A DNA stretch of 64,000 nucleotides, taken from positions 248,001 to 312,000 of the forward strand of contig NZ_JBGKAC010000001.1 of NCBI RefSeq assembly GCF_041361465.1. The letters run 5' to 3'. This DNA comes from Halobaculum sp. MBLA0143 (GTDB taxonomy: Archaea > Halobacteriota > Halobacteria > Halobacteriales > Haloferacaceae). The position numbers were made by a program, and so were the translations under genes. A model generated the notes under the pieces. That model ran no database searches, was not told the DNA's origin, and saw only the letters and a program-made list of their open reading frames with translations. Positions 34,441 through 43,439 of the stretch are shown piece by piece (the first letter of the stretch is position 1; the number at the start of each line of letters is the position of its first letter).

Positions 34441-35802
34441 GGCTCCACTCCCACGCTCGTCCATCATGTCGGCGGCGCGGTCGGCCCAGTTCGTGTACCG
34501 GAAGCCGAGGAAGGCGACGGCGGCCATCCAGACGTAGTGGAGGCCGACGGCCCAGTAGGCGCCGACGGGGCCGAGTTCGAACACGACGCCCAGGAGGTAC
34601 GTCCCGCCGAGTAGTACGCCGAACACGCCGGAGAGGCGGGCGACGAGCGGGATACGGGTCTCGCTTGCGCCCTGGAGCGCCCCCGAGAGGACGACGTAGC
34701 CGACGAGAAACACGGCGGTGAGCCCGTACACCTGGGCGAAGGCGACGGCGTACGGGACGGCGGCGGGCGAGCCCTGGGCGAACAGGGCGACGAACCGGTC
34801 GGCGAAGGCGACGAGCCCGAGGCCGACGGCGCCGACGGTGGCGAGCCCGAGCCCGGTGGCGGCGTACCCCTCGTACAGCGCACGGTCGGCGTCGCCGTCA
34901 CCCAGCGCCTGACCGACGACGACGGAGCCGGCGACGTTGTACCCGCGCGAGAGCGGACCGGTGACCTGTTGGTACATCCGGCGACCGATCTGGAAGCCGG
35001 CGTTGACGGGCGTCCCGAAGCTCAAGAGGAGCGCGTTGAACGGGAACTCCGCGGCGGTGGCGGCGAACCCCTCCAGCACGCGTGGGGTCGACACCCGGAC
35101 GAGCTGGCGGGCGATCACGAGGTCGCGCGGCCGGACGAGCGAGGCGTTCGTCCGGTCCGTCCACATCGCCGCCAGCAGCGCGCCGGCGGTGAGGAGGTTG
35201 CCGGCGGCCGTCGCCAGTCCGACACCGAGAACCCCGAGCTCGGGTGCGCCGAACAGACCGAGTCCGAATACGACGGAGCCGACGATGTTGACGGCGTTCG
35301 AGGCGACGTTGACGTACATCGGGGTGCGGGTGTCGCCGGTGCCCTGGAGCGACCGAGCGCCGACGAGCGCGACGTGACGCGCCGGCGCGGTGGCGAAGAT
35401 GATCGCCAGGTACGTCCCGCCGAGTGTGGCGGTTCGTTCGGCGGCGCCCAAGACGCCGATCAGCTCCCGGCCGAACAGGCCACCGACGAGCACGAACGGC
35501 AGACCGGCGACGATCCCCATCAGCAGCGCCTGGGTGACGGCCTCGTCGCGGTTGGCGACGGCGTCGGCACCGGTGTCCTGACTCGACAGGGCGATCGCGC
35601 CGCCTCCGAGCCCGAGCCCGATCCGGAGCGGGAACCGGGCGTACAGGTCCGCGAGGCCGATCGCGACGACCGCGGCCGGCGAGAACTGCGCGGTGACGAT
35701 CACGTCGGTCGTCCGCATCGCCGTCCGGAACGTCTGCTCGGTCATGACGGGCCACGACAGCGACAACACCCGTCGCCAGACACCGAGCAGTCGACTAGCC
35801 AT
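34429..35802 (-). CDS. MATE-family efflux transporter
   Basis: This 457-residue membrane protein has about twelve transmembrane segments in two related halves. Typical MATE elements are WPVMTEQTFRTAMRTTDVIVTAQFS at the start and ALQGASETRIPLVARLSGV and RSLQGTGDTRTPMYVNVASN before helices of each half. It should export organic cations or drugs in exchange for Na+ or H+. ATG 35802 is chosen because the frame upstream overlaps the promoter of the divergent nuclease. Its 3' end was copied into 32321-32398. It is unrelated in state to the decayed MATE at 57212. Confidence 0.92.
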   Translation of the reverse strand: MASRLLGVWRRVLSLSWPVMTEQTFRTAMRTTDVIVTAQFSPAAVVAIGLADLYARFPLRIGLGLGGGAIALSSQDTGADAVANRDEAVTQALLMGIVAGLPFVLVGGLFGRELIGVLGAAERTATLGGTYLAIIFATAPARHVALVGARSLQGTGDTRTPMYVNVASNAVNIVGSVVFGLGLFGAPELGVLGVGLATAAGNLLTAGALLAAMWTDRTNASLVRPRDLVIARQLVRVSTPRVLEGFAATAAEFPFNALLLSFGTPVNAGFQIGRRMYQQVTGPLSRGYNVAGSVVVGQALGDGDADRALYEGYAATGLGLATVGAVGLGLVAFADRFVALFAQGSPAAVPYAVAFAQVYGLTAVFLVGYVVLSGALQGASETRIPLVARLSGVFGVLLGGTYLLGVVFELGPVGAYWAVGLHYVWMAAVAFLGFRYTNWADRAADMMDERGSGAGGD

Positions 35803-35956
35803 ACACCCCACTGGAGTGCCCGCCTGTTCACGATGACGGAAGCGGAACGGACGTGTGTGGCGCGTGGCAGCCGACGGCCCGACCCCGACGCCCGCGACGA
35901 TCGTCGCGTCGGTATCGACCGAACTATGTGTGAAGTCGCTCAGACGATGTTTGTCG

Positions 35957-38242
35957 ATGCAACGCAGACAGTTCCTCTCTGGCGTCGTCGGAACGACGGC
36001 GGCCGCGGGGTTCGCGACTGCGACGAACGGTGAGGGGCACCGACCGGCCGAGCAGACGGCCACGATCTCACAACTGTACTTCGACTCGACGTGTAGCCTG
36101 CTGAACGCGGACGGAGAGCCGCTGGCGAGCGACGACAGCGTCGTCGTCCGTGCCGCGGAGACGGCAGAGGTGACCGACGAGGACGGCAACGGCGACGCCA
36201 CTCCGTACGACGGCGTCTCGGCGGCGCCGGCGCTCGCGGCCGTCGCCGACGGGGTCGCCGGGCTCGGCGCGCCGTTCGTGACGGACAGCGCCGACTTCGC
36301 GTACGGTAACGACGAGTTCCTGTTGAACCTCTGGGACGAGCTGATCGGCGGGGGGACGGTCCTGTGGGACGAGGGCCACGAGCAGTACTACTACGCAGAC
36401 CGGTTCGGCACGTTCCTCGACCACGCCGAAGACCAGGGGTACACCGTCGAGTCGACGACGGATATGACGGCGGACCTGGGTGGGGCGGACGCGCTGGTCG
36501 TCACGTCCCCGTCGCGGGCGTTCGACGACGCGGAGCTGTCGGCGATCCAGTCGTTCCGGGACGACGGCGGCGCGGTGATCCTCCACAGCCAGTCGGACTA
36601 CCAGAACTTCGACGAGACGGACAACATGAACGCGCTGGCGGCGGCGCTGTCGCTCCCGTTCCGGTTCGACGACTGCCAGGTGGTGGACGACGAGACGAAC
36701 GCGGGGAGCTTCTTCCAGCCGGCGACGACGAACTTCGTCGGGCCGGCCGCGTTGTTCGAGTCCCGGGAGGGGGTGCCCACCGGGCCCGAGTTCCAGTTCG
36801 ACACGGAGTACACCGCCGAGATCACGGACGTGGCCGACGGCGACACGTTCACCGTGTCGTTCCCGGACGCCGAGGGCGGGCCGGAGGAGGTACGCGTCCT
36901 GGGCGTGGACACGCCGGAGGTGCCGGCCGCGGCCGACGCCGAGGACCCCCACGAGTGGGAGGGGCTGGGCGACGAGGCCGAAGGCGAGGAGGTCGACGGT
37001 GAATACCCGTACCTCTCCTCGTGGGGCGAGAAGGCGTCGTCGTTCGCCAAGTCGGAGCTCGCGGGCGAGACGGTGACACTCACCTTCGACGAGAACGAGG
37101 GGATCGAGGACCCGTTCGGCCGGCTGTTGGCGTACGCCCACTACGACCGCGACGGCTCCGGCTCGCGGGACACGCTGTGGTCGCGAGAGGTGTTGTCGGC
37201 CGGCTACGCCCGGGTGTACGACTCCGGACTGTCGCGTCACGACGAACTGCTGCAGACGGAGCTGGCGGCCCGCGCGGACGACCGCGGCGTCTGGGGCGAG
37301 AGCGATCCGGACGACACCCGGCCGCTGCGCGACGAGCCGGTGTCTCGGCTCGTGTTCCCGCAGGCGGTGTCCGTCGGCCGGTTCGGCGGCGACCTCGCGG
37401 ACGAGCGCGTGCCCGTGCGGGCCGCGGAGACGGCCTCCCAGCCGGGGGCACCGTTGGTGGCCGTCGACCCGGACAGCCGGCTGGCGGCCGTCGGGGGGAC
37501 GCTCGTCGGCGACGACTACGTCGAGGAGTTCGACGGCTTCGGGAACGAGCCGTTCGTGGCGAACCTCCTGACGGCGCTGTCGGATCTCGAGGGTGACGTG
37601 CTGTGGGACGGCGGCCACGGCCAGTTCTCCGCCGACGCCGGCACCGCTCTGGAGGGTGCGAGCGCGTTCCAACGGTACCTCGAGGGCGTCGACCTGGGAG
37701 TCGAGCAGGTCAACGACTACGACACCGGCCTGTTGGTGCGGGGACAGGCGTTGCTGGTGACGCCGCCGGCGAGGAAGTTCGGCTCGGCGGAGCTGTCGGC
37801 GATCCGGTCGTTCCGCGACGCCGGCGGCGCGGTGGTGTTGTTCGGCTCTGCCGCCTCGACGGACGCCACAGAGCGGCTGAACGCCGTCGCGGCGGCGCTG
37901 GGATCGGACCTCACCCTGGGCACGACCGGCGTGACGGACCCGGAGACGGCCGCCACAGACGAGGCGGACCCGACGACGACCGCGTTCGGCGACGGCAACC
38001 TGTTCGGCGCTCACGCCGACACGGAGCCGTCGCTGGCGACGGCGACACCCACCCCGACCACGACCCCGACACCGACGGGGACGACCGAGTCCGCGACTCC
38101 GGCAGAGACGACGACCCGAGCCACGACCGAGACGACGGCGCCGGGACTGGGCGTCGTCTCGACGGCCGTCGCCGCCGTCGGTGGTGGGCTGGCGGCGCTG
38201 GCCGGACGCCGTCGCGGCGACGACGGAGACGGCGACGACTGA
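35957..38242 (+). CDS. Exported thermonuclease (SNase) with flanking DUF4350-like domains
   Basis: This 761-residue protein has a Tat signal (MQRRQFLSGVVGTTAAAGFATA) and a first alpha/beta domain (about 55-270, with GTVLWDEGHEQYY, ALVVTSPSRAF and SFRDDGGAVILHS). A staphylococcal-nuclease domain follows (about 275-440, RVLGVDTPE and FGRLLAYAHYD, matching the catalytic Arg/Asp regions). A second domain like the first follows (about 470-670, DVLWDGGHGQFS, LLVTPPARKFG, SFRDAGGAVVLF). A Thr/Pro-rich stalk and a C-terminal APGLGVVSTAVAAVGGGLAALAGRRR anchor end it, close to the PGF-CTERM type. It would degrade extracellular DNA or RNA at the surface. ATG 35957 opens the signal. The repeat domains are identified by pattern only. 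Confidence 0.82.
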   Translation: MQRRQFLSGVVGTTAAAGFATATNGEGHRPAEQTATISQLYFDSTCSLLNADGEPLASDDSVVVRAAETAEVTDEDGNGDATPYDGVSAAPALAAVADGVAGLGAPFVTDSADFAYGNDEFLLNLWDELIGGGTVLWDEGHEQYYYADRFGTFLDHAEDQGYTVESTTDMTADLGGADALVVTSPSRAFDDAELSAIQSFRDDGGAVILHSQSDYQNFDETDNMNALAAALSLPFRFDDCQVVDDETNAGSFFQPATTNFVGPAALFESREGVPTGPEFQFDTEYTAEITDVADGDTFTVSFPDAEGGPEEVRVLGVDTPEVPAAADAEDPHEWEGLGDEAEGEEVDGEYPYLSSWGEKASSFAKSELAGETVTLTFDENEGIEDPFGRLLAYAHYDRDGSGSRDTLWSREVLSAGYARVYDSGLSRHDELLQTELAARADDRGVWGESDPDDTRPLRDEPVSRLVFPQAVSVGRFGGDLADERVPVRAAETASQPGAPLVAVDPDSRLAAVGGTLVGDDYVEEFDGFGNEPFVANLLTALSDLEGDVLWDGGHGQFSADAGTALEGASAFQRYLEGVDLGVEQVNDYDTGLLVRGQALLVTPPARKFGSAELSAIRSFRDAGGAVVLFGSAASTDATERLNAVAAALGSDLTLGTTGVTDPETAATDEADPTTTAFGDGNLFGAHADTEPSLATATPTPTTTPTPTGTTESATPAETTTRATTETTAPGLGVVSTAVAAVGGGLAALAGRRRGDDGDGDD

Positions 38243-38349
38243 GACGGCGACGACCGAGAGGCCGGCGTAGTAGGTCGGTGACCGCTGGTGACGCCCTGTG
38301 ACTCGTCGGGCGAGAGGACGGACGGACCGTCGGGGCGGGCGTCGCCGTG

Positions 38350-38493
38350 GGCTGTTGTCGACGGCGGTAACGGCGTCGCTCCTGCGGGCTGTTGTCGACG
38401 GCGGTAACGGCGTCGCTCCTGCGGGCTGTTGTCGACGCCGACACCGTCGCTGCGGGCTGTTGTCGACGACGCCGACACCGTCGCTCCCGTGGC
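38350..38493. repeat. 37-bp tandem repeat between nuclease and kinase
   Basis: Two identical 37-bp units (38350-38386, 38387-38423) and two shorter, diverged units (38424-38454, 38455-38493) each begin GGGCTGTTGTCGACG. The block lies past the ends of two convergent genes and reaches the stop of the histidine kinase. Short inverted pairs (CGACGGCG and GCGTCG) allow weak hairpins. No coding function is likely. Confidence 0.8.
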
Positions 38494-40887
38494 TCACGCC
38501 GTCGGGTCGGTGACGAACTCGAAGCGGGCGCCGCCCTCTCTGGACTCGCCGACGGAGATCGTCCAGCCGTGTGCGTCCGCGATCTCCCGGACGATCGACA
38601 GTCCGAACCCGGTACCGTCCTCGCTCGTCGTCGTCCCGGGGTCGAAGAGCTCCGTCGGCGACAGCGACGGCAGGCCCGCGCCGTCGTCGGCGACGGCGAA
38701 CCCGTCGTCGGTGGCGGCCACCCGGACGACGACCGAGCCCTGGTTGTGTTCGAGCGCGTTCCGAAACAGATTCTCCAACAGCTGTCGGAGCCGGCTCTCG
38801 TCGGCCCGGACCCGACCGTCCGACTCACACTCCAACGTCCCGGTGGTCTCGGCGTCCGTCTCCGTCCGGGCGGCCGGCCAGGCGGCCTCGGCGACGCGGG
38901 CGAGCCCGACCGGAGTGACCTCCGTGACGTGTTCACCCTGACGAGCGAACGTCAGCATGTCCTCGATGAGTTCGTCGGCGCGATCCAGCGCCGTCAGTGC
39001 GTCGTCTAGCCGGTCCGGGTCGTCGTCGATCCGGGCCAGCTCCACGTTGCCGCGCACCACCTCCAACGGCGACCGGAGGTCGTGGCTGACGAGACTCGCG
39101 AACCGTTCGAGCCGTTCGTTCTGTCGCTCCAACTGCGCCTCGCGGCGACGCAGCGCCCGCTCGCCGACGAGTCTGTCGAGCACGGCCTCGGCGTTGGCGG
39201 CGAGCACCCGACCGAGGTGGCTGTCGCGGTCGTCGAACGCCGCCGGGTCCCCGTCGTACAGCGTCAGGACGCCGTGGTCGCCGAGCGGGTACGCCACTGC
39301 GGCGGCGACGCCGTCCGGCGTGGCTACCCGCGCCCGCCGGTCGCTGTCGACAGCCGCGTCCTCCGGAACCGCCCCGTCGTCCGTCTCGACAGTGACGTGG
39401 ACCGGCTCCTGGCGGGCGAACGCGCGGCCGACAGCCCCCTCGCCGGGGTCGCGGGCGAGGACCGCGAGGTCGTCCGTCTGGCTGCGCTCCGAGAGGACAC
39501 GGAGCCGACCGTCCTCCGGGTCGTGGCGGTGGACGGCACACCCCCCGGGCGACAACAGGTCGACAGCCACGTCGACGACGTACGTCGCGGCCGTCGAGAC
39601 GGAGCCGGCCTCCATGAACTCCCGGGTGGCGTCGTGGAGATCGGCCAGACGGTGTTGGTACGTCCGAGTGGCCTGTTCGCGGGCCACCCGGTCCAGTGCG
39701 GCGGCCGCCCGAGCGCCCAGCGTGTACGCCAGGTCGCGGTCGAACTGCGAGAACCGTTCGGTGGTGTCGGCCACGAAGTGGAGCACCCCCCACCGCCCGA
39801 CCGGGACGGACACGATCGACCGACCGCCGTCCGTGGCGGTGGCGTCCGGGTGTCGGCGGGCGTCGGCCACCCGGACCGCCTCCCGGTCGCGGTAGCTCCG
39901 CCCGGCGACCCCGGCGTCGGCCGGCCGGGGGTCGACCGCCGACAGCTCGGCGCCGGCGACCGCGACCGGCTCCAACACTCCGTCACGCCCGTGGTAGACG
40001 ACACAACGGTCGAACGACAGCACCGTCTCGGCGGCCGAGACGGTCGCCTCGTGGACGGCCGCGGGCGTCCCGGCGGCCGCGAGCTCCAGCCCGGCGTCGT
40101 GGAGCGCGGTCACCCGGTCGCGGTCGGCGACGTGACCGGACACGTCCACGTACACCCCCCAGACGAACGGATCGGACCCCGTGGCCCGGTCGTCGCCGCC
40201 GGGGACGACGGCGAGGTGGAACGGGGCCGACTCCCCGTCGCCGGCCACCTCCACGTCGTGGGTCGTCGCCTCGCCGGCCGCGGCCGCCGTCCGGAGTCCC
40301 GGCCGAGAGACGGTGGCGGCGTCGACGGCGACGGACTCCGGGAACCCCGGCAGTCGGCCGCCCCGGAGCTGGTCGCGGTCCGTGTCGAACCGCTCGGCGA
40401 ACGCCGGGTTGGCGTCCAACACCGTCAGCCCGCCGTCCGCGGGGAGCCAGCCGGCGACCACGGGGAACGGTGCGTTGTCCACCAACGCCGCCGAGCCGCC
40501 CGACCCCGCGTCCGCGACGGCCCGTCGGATGCGCTCGGCCAACTGCTCGAAGTGGTCGCGTCCCCGCCCCTTCCGGACGTAGTCCGTCGCCTCGAGCGCG
40601 GTCACGTCCGCCGCGACCGACTCGTCGCCCTCCCCGGTGTACAACACGAACGGCAGTTCCGGATGTTCGTCCCGCACGGCCTCCAACACGTCCAGCCCGG
40701 TCCACCCGGGCATCTCGTGGTCACAGAGAACGAGGTCGACGTCCGTCGCGTCGCCGACCCGTTCCGGCACCGCCGTCGGATCGGGCTCCGGCAGCGTCTC
40801 GATATCGGCCACGGTCGACAGCATCTCCGCGGTCAACTCCAGAAACTCCCGGTCGTCGTCGACGTGTAACACCCGTGGCCCCGACAT
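38494..40887 (-). CDS. Hybrid sensor histidine kinase (REC-PAS-GAF-GAF-HisKA-HATPase)
   Basis: This 797-residue cytoplasmic kinase has an N-terminal receiver domain (about 4-125, VLHVDDDREFLEL, phospho-acceptor in LVLCDHEMPG), a PAS-like sensor (about 130-265) and two GAF domains (about 275-400 and 420-570). The HisKA domain has SHDLRSPLEVVRGN (about 610). HATPase carries FRNALEHNQ, ADDGAGLP and TGFGLSIV. No transmembrane segments are seen, so the signal is intracellular, possibly light, redox or a small molecule. It is divergent from the membrane kinase at 41071 across an AT-rich promoter. Confidence 0.93.
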   Translation of the reverse strand: MSGPRVLHVDDDREFLELTAEMLSTVADIETLPEPDPTAVPERVGDATDVDLVLCDHEMPGWTGLDVLEAVRDEHPELPFVLYTGEGDESVAADVTALEATDYVRKGRGRDHFEQLAERIRRAVADAGSGGSAALVDNAPFPVVAGWLPADGGLTVLDANPAFAERFDTDRDQLRGGRLPGFPESVAVDAATVSRPGLRTAAAAGEATTHDVEVAGDGESAPFHLAVVPGGDDRATGSDPFVWGVYVDVSGHVADRDRVTALHDAGLELAAAGTPAAVHEATVSAAETVLSFDRCVVYHGRDGVLEPVAVAGAELSAVDPRPADAGVAGRSYRDREAVRVADARRHPDATATDGGRSIVSVPVGRWGVLHFVADTTERFSQFDRDLAYTLGARAAAALDRVAREQATRTYQHRLADLHDATREFMEAGSVSTAATYVVDVAVDLLSPGGCAVHRHDPEDGRLRVLSERSQTDDLAVLARDPGEGAVGRAFARQEPVHVTVETDDGAVPEDAAVDSDRRARVATPDGVAAAVAYPLGDHGVLTLYDGDPAAFDDRDSHLGRVLAANAEAVLDRLVGERALRRREAQLERQNERLERFASLVSHDLRSPLEVVRGNVELARIDDDPDRLDDALTALDRADELIEDMLTFARQGEHVTEVTPVGLARVAEAAWPAARTETDAETTGTLECESDGRVRADESRLRQLLENLFRNALEHNQGSVVVRVAATDDGFAVADDGAGLPSLSPTELFDPGTTTSEDGTGFGLSIVREIADAHGWTISVGESREGGARFEFVTDPTA

Positions 40888-40940
40888 CGGGCGACGGTTC
40901 GTGTTCCCCCCACAAACGTCTGACTCACACTGCGAGGCAG

Positions 40941-40996
40941 GTCACCCAATGTAATTACACGAAAAGAAAATCGAATTTACGCGAGCTGTGGGTGAC
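40941..40996. promoter_or_regulatory. AT-rich bidirectional promoter framed by inverted repeat
   Basis: GTCACCCA (40941-40948) and TGGGTGAC (40989-40996) form a perfect 8-bp inverted repeat around a 40-bp AT-rich core that stands out from the GC-rich surroundings. The core has TATA-like elements for both directions (AATTTACG on the plus strand, ATTTTCTTTT on the minus). It lies between two divergent kinase genes and could bind a regulator shared by both. Confidence 0.5.
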
Positions 40997-41070
40997 ACGG
41001 CGCGTTCGCCAGCAGATTCAAGACGGTGTGGCCACCCTCTCCGACCGTCCGCCGTCGGCGGGGTCAGACG

Positions 41071-42795
41071 ATGCAACCCGATCCACTCGCTTTCTACGTG
41101 TTCGTCGTCGCTCCGCTGATCGCGCTGTCCGTCTCCGTCGTCGGCTCCGTCCCGGTCGTCCGCGCGGTCGGCCAGCGGTGGCTGTTGCTCCTCGTCGCGG
41201 TCCCGGTCGTGATGATCGGCGCACAGGCTCTCGAACTGCTGGCGGTCGTCGAGACCGGGACGATTCCGGGGACGGCCGGCGGCGAGTTCGTGGAGACGGC
41301 CGTCAACGTGCTCACCGCCGGGGCGGTGTACTACGGCCTGACCGTCACCCGCGACCGCGAGGCACTGTCGGACCGGCTCTCCGACCAACGGCAGCGGCAC
41401 GAACGACTCGTCTCGGAGTCGTTGTCCCCGGTCGTGGTCGTCCGTGACGGCGCCGTCCGGGAGGCGAACCCGGCGGCGGAGGCGTACTTCGAGGCAGAGA
41501 CACTCGCGGGCGTCGACGCGACGACGCTCGTCGCGGACGGTGAGGTGCGCCGCCTCCAACGTCGCCTCCGGACGGTCGTGGAGACGGGCGAGCCGACCCG
41601 GCTCGAGGAACTCGCGTGTCTCACCCGAGACGGGGACGAGCGGCTGGCGGCCGTCGCCGCCGGTCCGGCGGAGTTCGCGGGCGAGGGGGCGGTCCAGCTC
41701 GACTTCCACGACCTGACGGAACACCGGGCGATGTCGGCGGAACTAGACCGGGTGCGCGACCAGCTGGAGGAGGCGTTCCGCAACACGAACGACGGAATCC
41801 TGTTCTTGGACCGTTCCGGCCGGGAGACGGTGTTGGAGTGCAACCAGACGGCCGCGCGGCTGTTCGGCTACGACCGGGAGACGCTGCGCGGGCTGTCGCC
41901 GACGGCCGTCTACGACGAGACGGCGCTGGCGACGTTCGCCGAACGGGTCGTCGCCGAGGACGGCTACGTCGCAGACGAGCTGTCTGCGACTACCGCCGAC
42001 GGGGAGACGGTGCCGACGGAGGTGTCCGGCTCCCCGACGACGCTGGGGGATCGAGAGGCGTTGCTCGCAATCGTCAGGGACGTGCGGGACCGTCGCCGCC
42101 GGGAACGACGCATCCGGGTCGTCAGCCGACTGTTGCGACACAACCTCCGCAACGACATGAACGTCGTGTTGGGGCACCTGGAACGACTGCGTGCGGCCGC
42201 GCCGCCGTCGGCCCACGACCACGCCGACCGGATTCGCGCGGTCGTCGACGACCTGTTGGAGCTGTCCGGCGAGGTGGAGATCGCCCAGGAGACGCTGGGT
42301 GAGTCGACGGAGACGGTGTTGGACGCTCGGACGCTGCTGACGGAGGCGGTTGCGACCGCCCGGGAGAACAACCCGGACCGGGAGCCGTCGGTGACCGTGA
42401 CGGCGCCGGCGGAGCTGGCGATCCGGGCCGACCGGTTGTTGGAGGTGGCGCTGGCCCACCTCGTCGACAACGCAGTAGAGCACGCCGACTACGACGAGCC
42501 GAGCGTGCGGGTGACGGCGACTCGCGTCGGCGACACCGTCCGGTTCACCGTCGCCGACGACGGCCCGGGGCTCCCCCCGGTCGACCGCCGGGTCGTGACT
42601 GGGGGCACGGAGATCGACGACGCCGAACACGTCGACGGCTTCGGGCTGTGGGTGGTGGCGTGGGTGACGGACACGCTCGACGGGGAGGTGACGTTCCGTG
42701 ACAACGACCCTCGCGGGACGGTCGTGGAGCTGACGGTGCCGGACGCGGTCGTCGACACGCCGGCCGACGCCGAGCCGGACGCGCCAGAGCGGTAA
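41071..42795 (+). CDS. Membrane sensor histidine kinase with two PAS domains
   Basis: This 574-residue kinase starts with three hydrophobic segments (about 8-30, 36-58, 75-92), then a short coiled coil, two PAS-like domains (about 112-225 and 230-350), a haloarchaeal HisKA with LLRHNLRNDMNVVLGH and HATPase motifs (VDNAVEHA, ADDGPGLP, GFGLWVV). The N-terminal membrane part may sense a signal at the membrane. No receiver domain is attached. ATG 41071 follows a ~70-nt leader from the shared AT-rich promoter. Confidence 0.92.
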   Translation: MQPDPLAFYVFVVAPLIALSVSVVGSVPVVRAVGQRWLLLLVAVPVVMIGAQALELLAVVETGTIPGTAGGEFVETAVNVLTAGAVYYGLTVTRDREALSDRLSDQRQRHERLVSESLSPVVVVRDGAVREANPAAEAYFEAETLAGVDATTLVADGEVRRLQRRLRTVVETGEPTRLEELACLTRDGDERLAAVAAGPAEFAGEGAVQLDFHDLTEHRAMSAELDRVRDQLEEAFRNTNDGILFLDRSGRETVLECNQTAARLFGYDRETLRGLSPTAVYDETALATFAERVVAEDGYVADELSATTADGETVPTEVSGSPTTLGDREALLAIVRDVRDRRRRERRIRVVSRLLRHNLRNDMNVVLGHLERLRAAAPPSAHDHADRIRAVVDDLLELSGEVEIAQETLGESTETVLDARTLLTEAVATARENNPDREPSVTVTAPAELAIRADRLLEVALAHLVDNAVEHADYDEPSVRVTATRVGDTVRFTVADDGPGLPPVDRRVVTGGTEIDDAEHVDGFGLWVVAWVTDTLDGEVTFRDNDPRGTVVELTVPDAVVDTPADAEPDAPER

Positions 42796-42869
42796 CCGCA
42801 CGACGGCGTCGTCCTGCCGAACGGAAACGCTTAAAGGGTGTCTCCCACTACGGACGGATGCGCTCACCT

Positions 42870-42943
42870 GGGCCAATAGCTCAGTCAGGTTGAGCGCTCG
42901 GCTGATAACCGGGAGGCCTCCGGTTCAAATCCGGATTGGCCCA
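42870..42943 (+). tRNA. tRNA-Ile (GAU anticodon)
   Basis: The sequence folds as a complete cloverleaf with acceptor GGGCCAA/TTGGCCC, anticodon loop CTGATAA (anticodon GAU) and T-loop TTCAAAT. The discriminator is A and CCA is not encoded. A TATA-like TTAAAG lies ~36 nt upstream (42831-42836). There is no intron. Confidence 0.95.
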
Positions 42944-42994
42944 CTCCCATCCGGGAGCGCAGGGCTGCACTCCCCAGCCACCTACTCTGGTCGT

Positions 42995-43174
42995 TCACCC
43001 GCCCAGCGTGTTCTCCACCCCGAACAGCATCAGGACGACCGTCACGACCGCGACCACGATGCCGATCAGCGCCGACACCCCGGGCGGCAACACCGGACGT
43101 ACGAGAAACGCGGCCAGGAGCAGGCCGAGCATACCGACGATCCCGTCGAGACGGACTCGGAGCGCGTCGTCCAT
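42995..43174 (-). CDS. Small two-helix membrane protein
   Basis: This 59-residue protein starts MDDALRVRLDGIVGMLGLLLAAFLV and has two hydrophobic helices (about 10-26 and 33-53) joined by PVLPPGVSA. The ATG at 43174 is preferred to upstream GTGs because the extension is polar and unsupported. Such small proteins are common in haloarchaea; the function is unknown. Confidence 0.6.
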   Translation of the reverse strand: MDDALRVRLDGIVGMLGLLLAAFLVRPVLPPGVSALIGIVVAVVTVVLMLFGVENTLGG

Positions 43175-43256
43175 ACCCGATTCCACCGACGGCACCGACG
43201 AAACCGTTGTGGCTCGCGGCGAAAGCGTCAAGTCCCGACCGGTCGACTCTGCAGGT

Positions 43257-43352
43257 GTGAACGCGAGTCGTCTCGTGGAGTACGGTGGTCTCGTGGCGCT
43301 GTTGCTCGCGGCGCTGGCCGTCGCGATTGCCGCCGGCCTCCAGGTCGTCTGA
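43257..43352 (+). CDS. Tiny single-helix membrane protein (31 aa)
   Basis: GTG 43257 opens a 31-residue frame: MNASRLVEYGGLVALLLA and then AALAVAIAAGLQVV. It is one hydrophobic helix with a polar N-terminal cap. The frame fits the gap between the divergent membrane gene and the kinase at 43440. It may be real, since single-helix micro-proteins are frequent in haloarchaea, but sequence alone cannot prove expression. Confidence 0.45.
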   Translation: MNASRLVEYGGLVALLLAALAVAIAAGLQVV

Positions 43353-43439
43353 GCCTCCCTCCGGGGGAAAGTTCATACACCACGCCCCGGTGTGTTCCGA
43401 TAGACGAACTCGCGGAGTGGTGTCCGCGGACACACACCA

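Noticed and set aside
38350-38493. CRISPR array or coding repeat
   Set aside because: Units are contiguous, without spacers, and diverge at one end. Frames through the block are shadows lacking a start signal.
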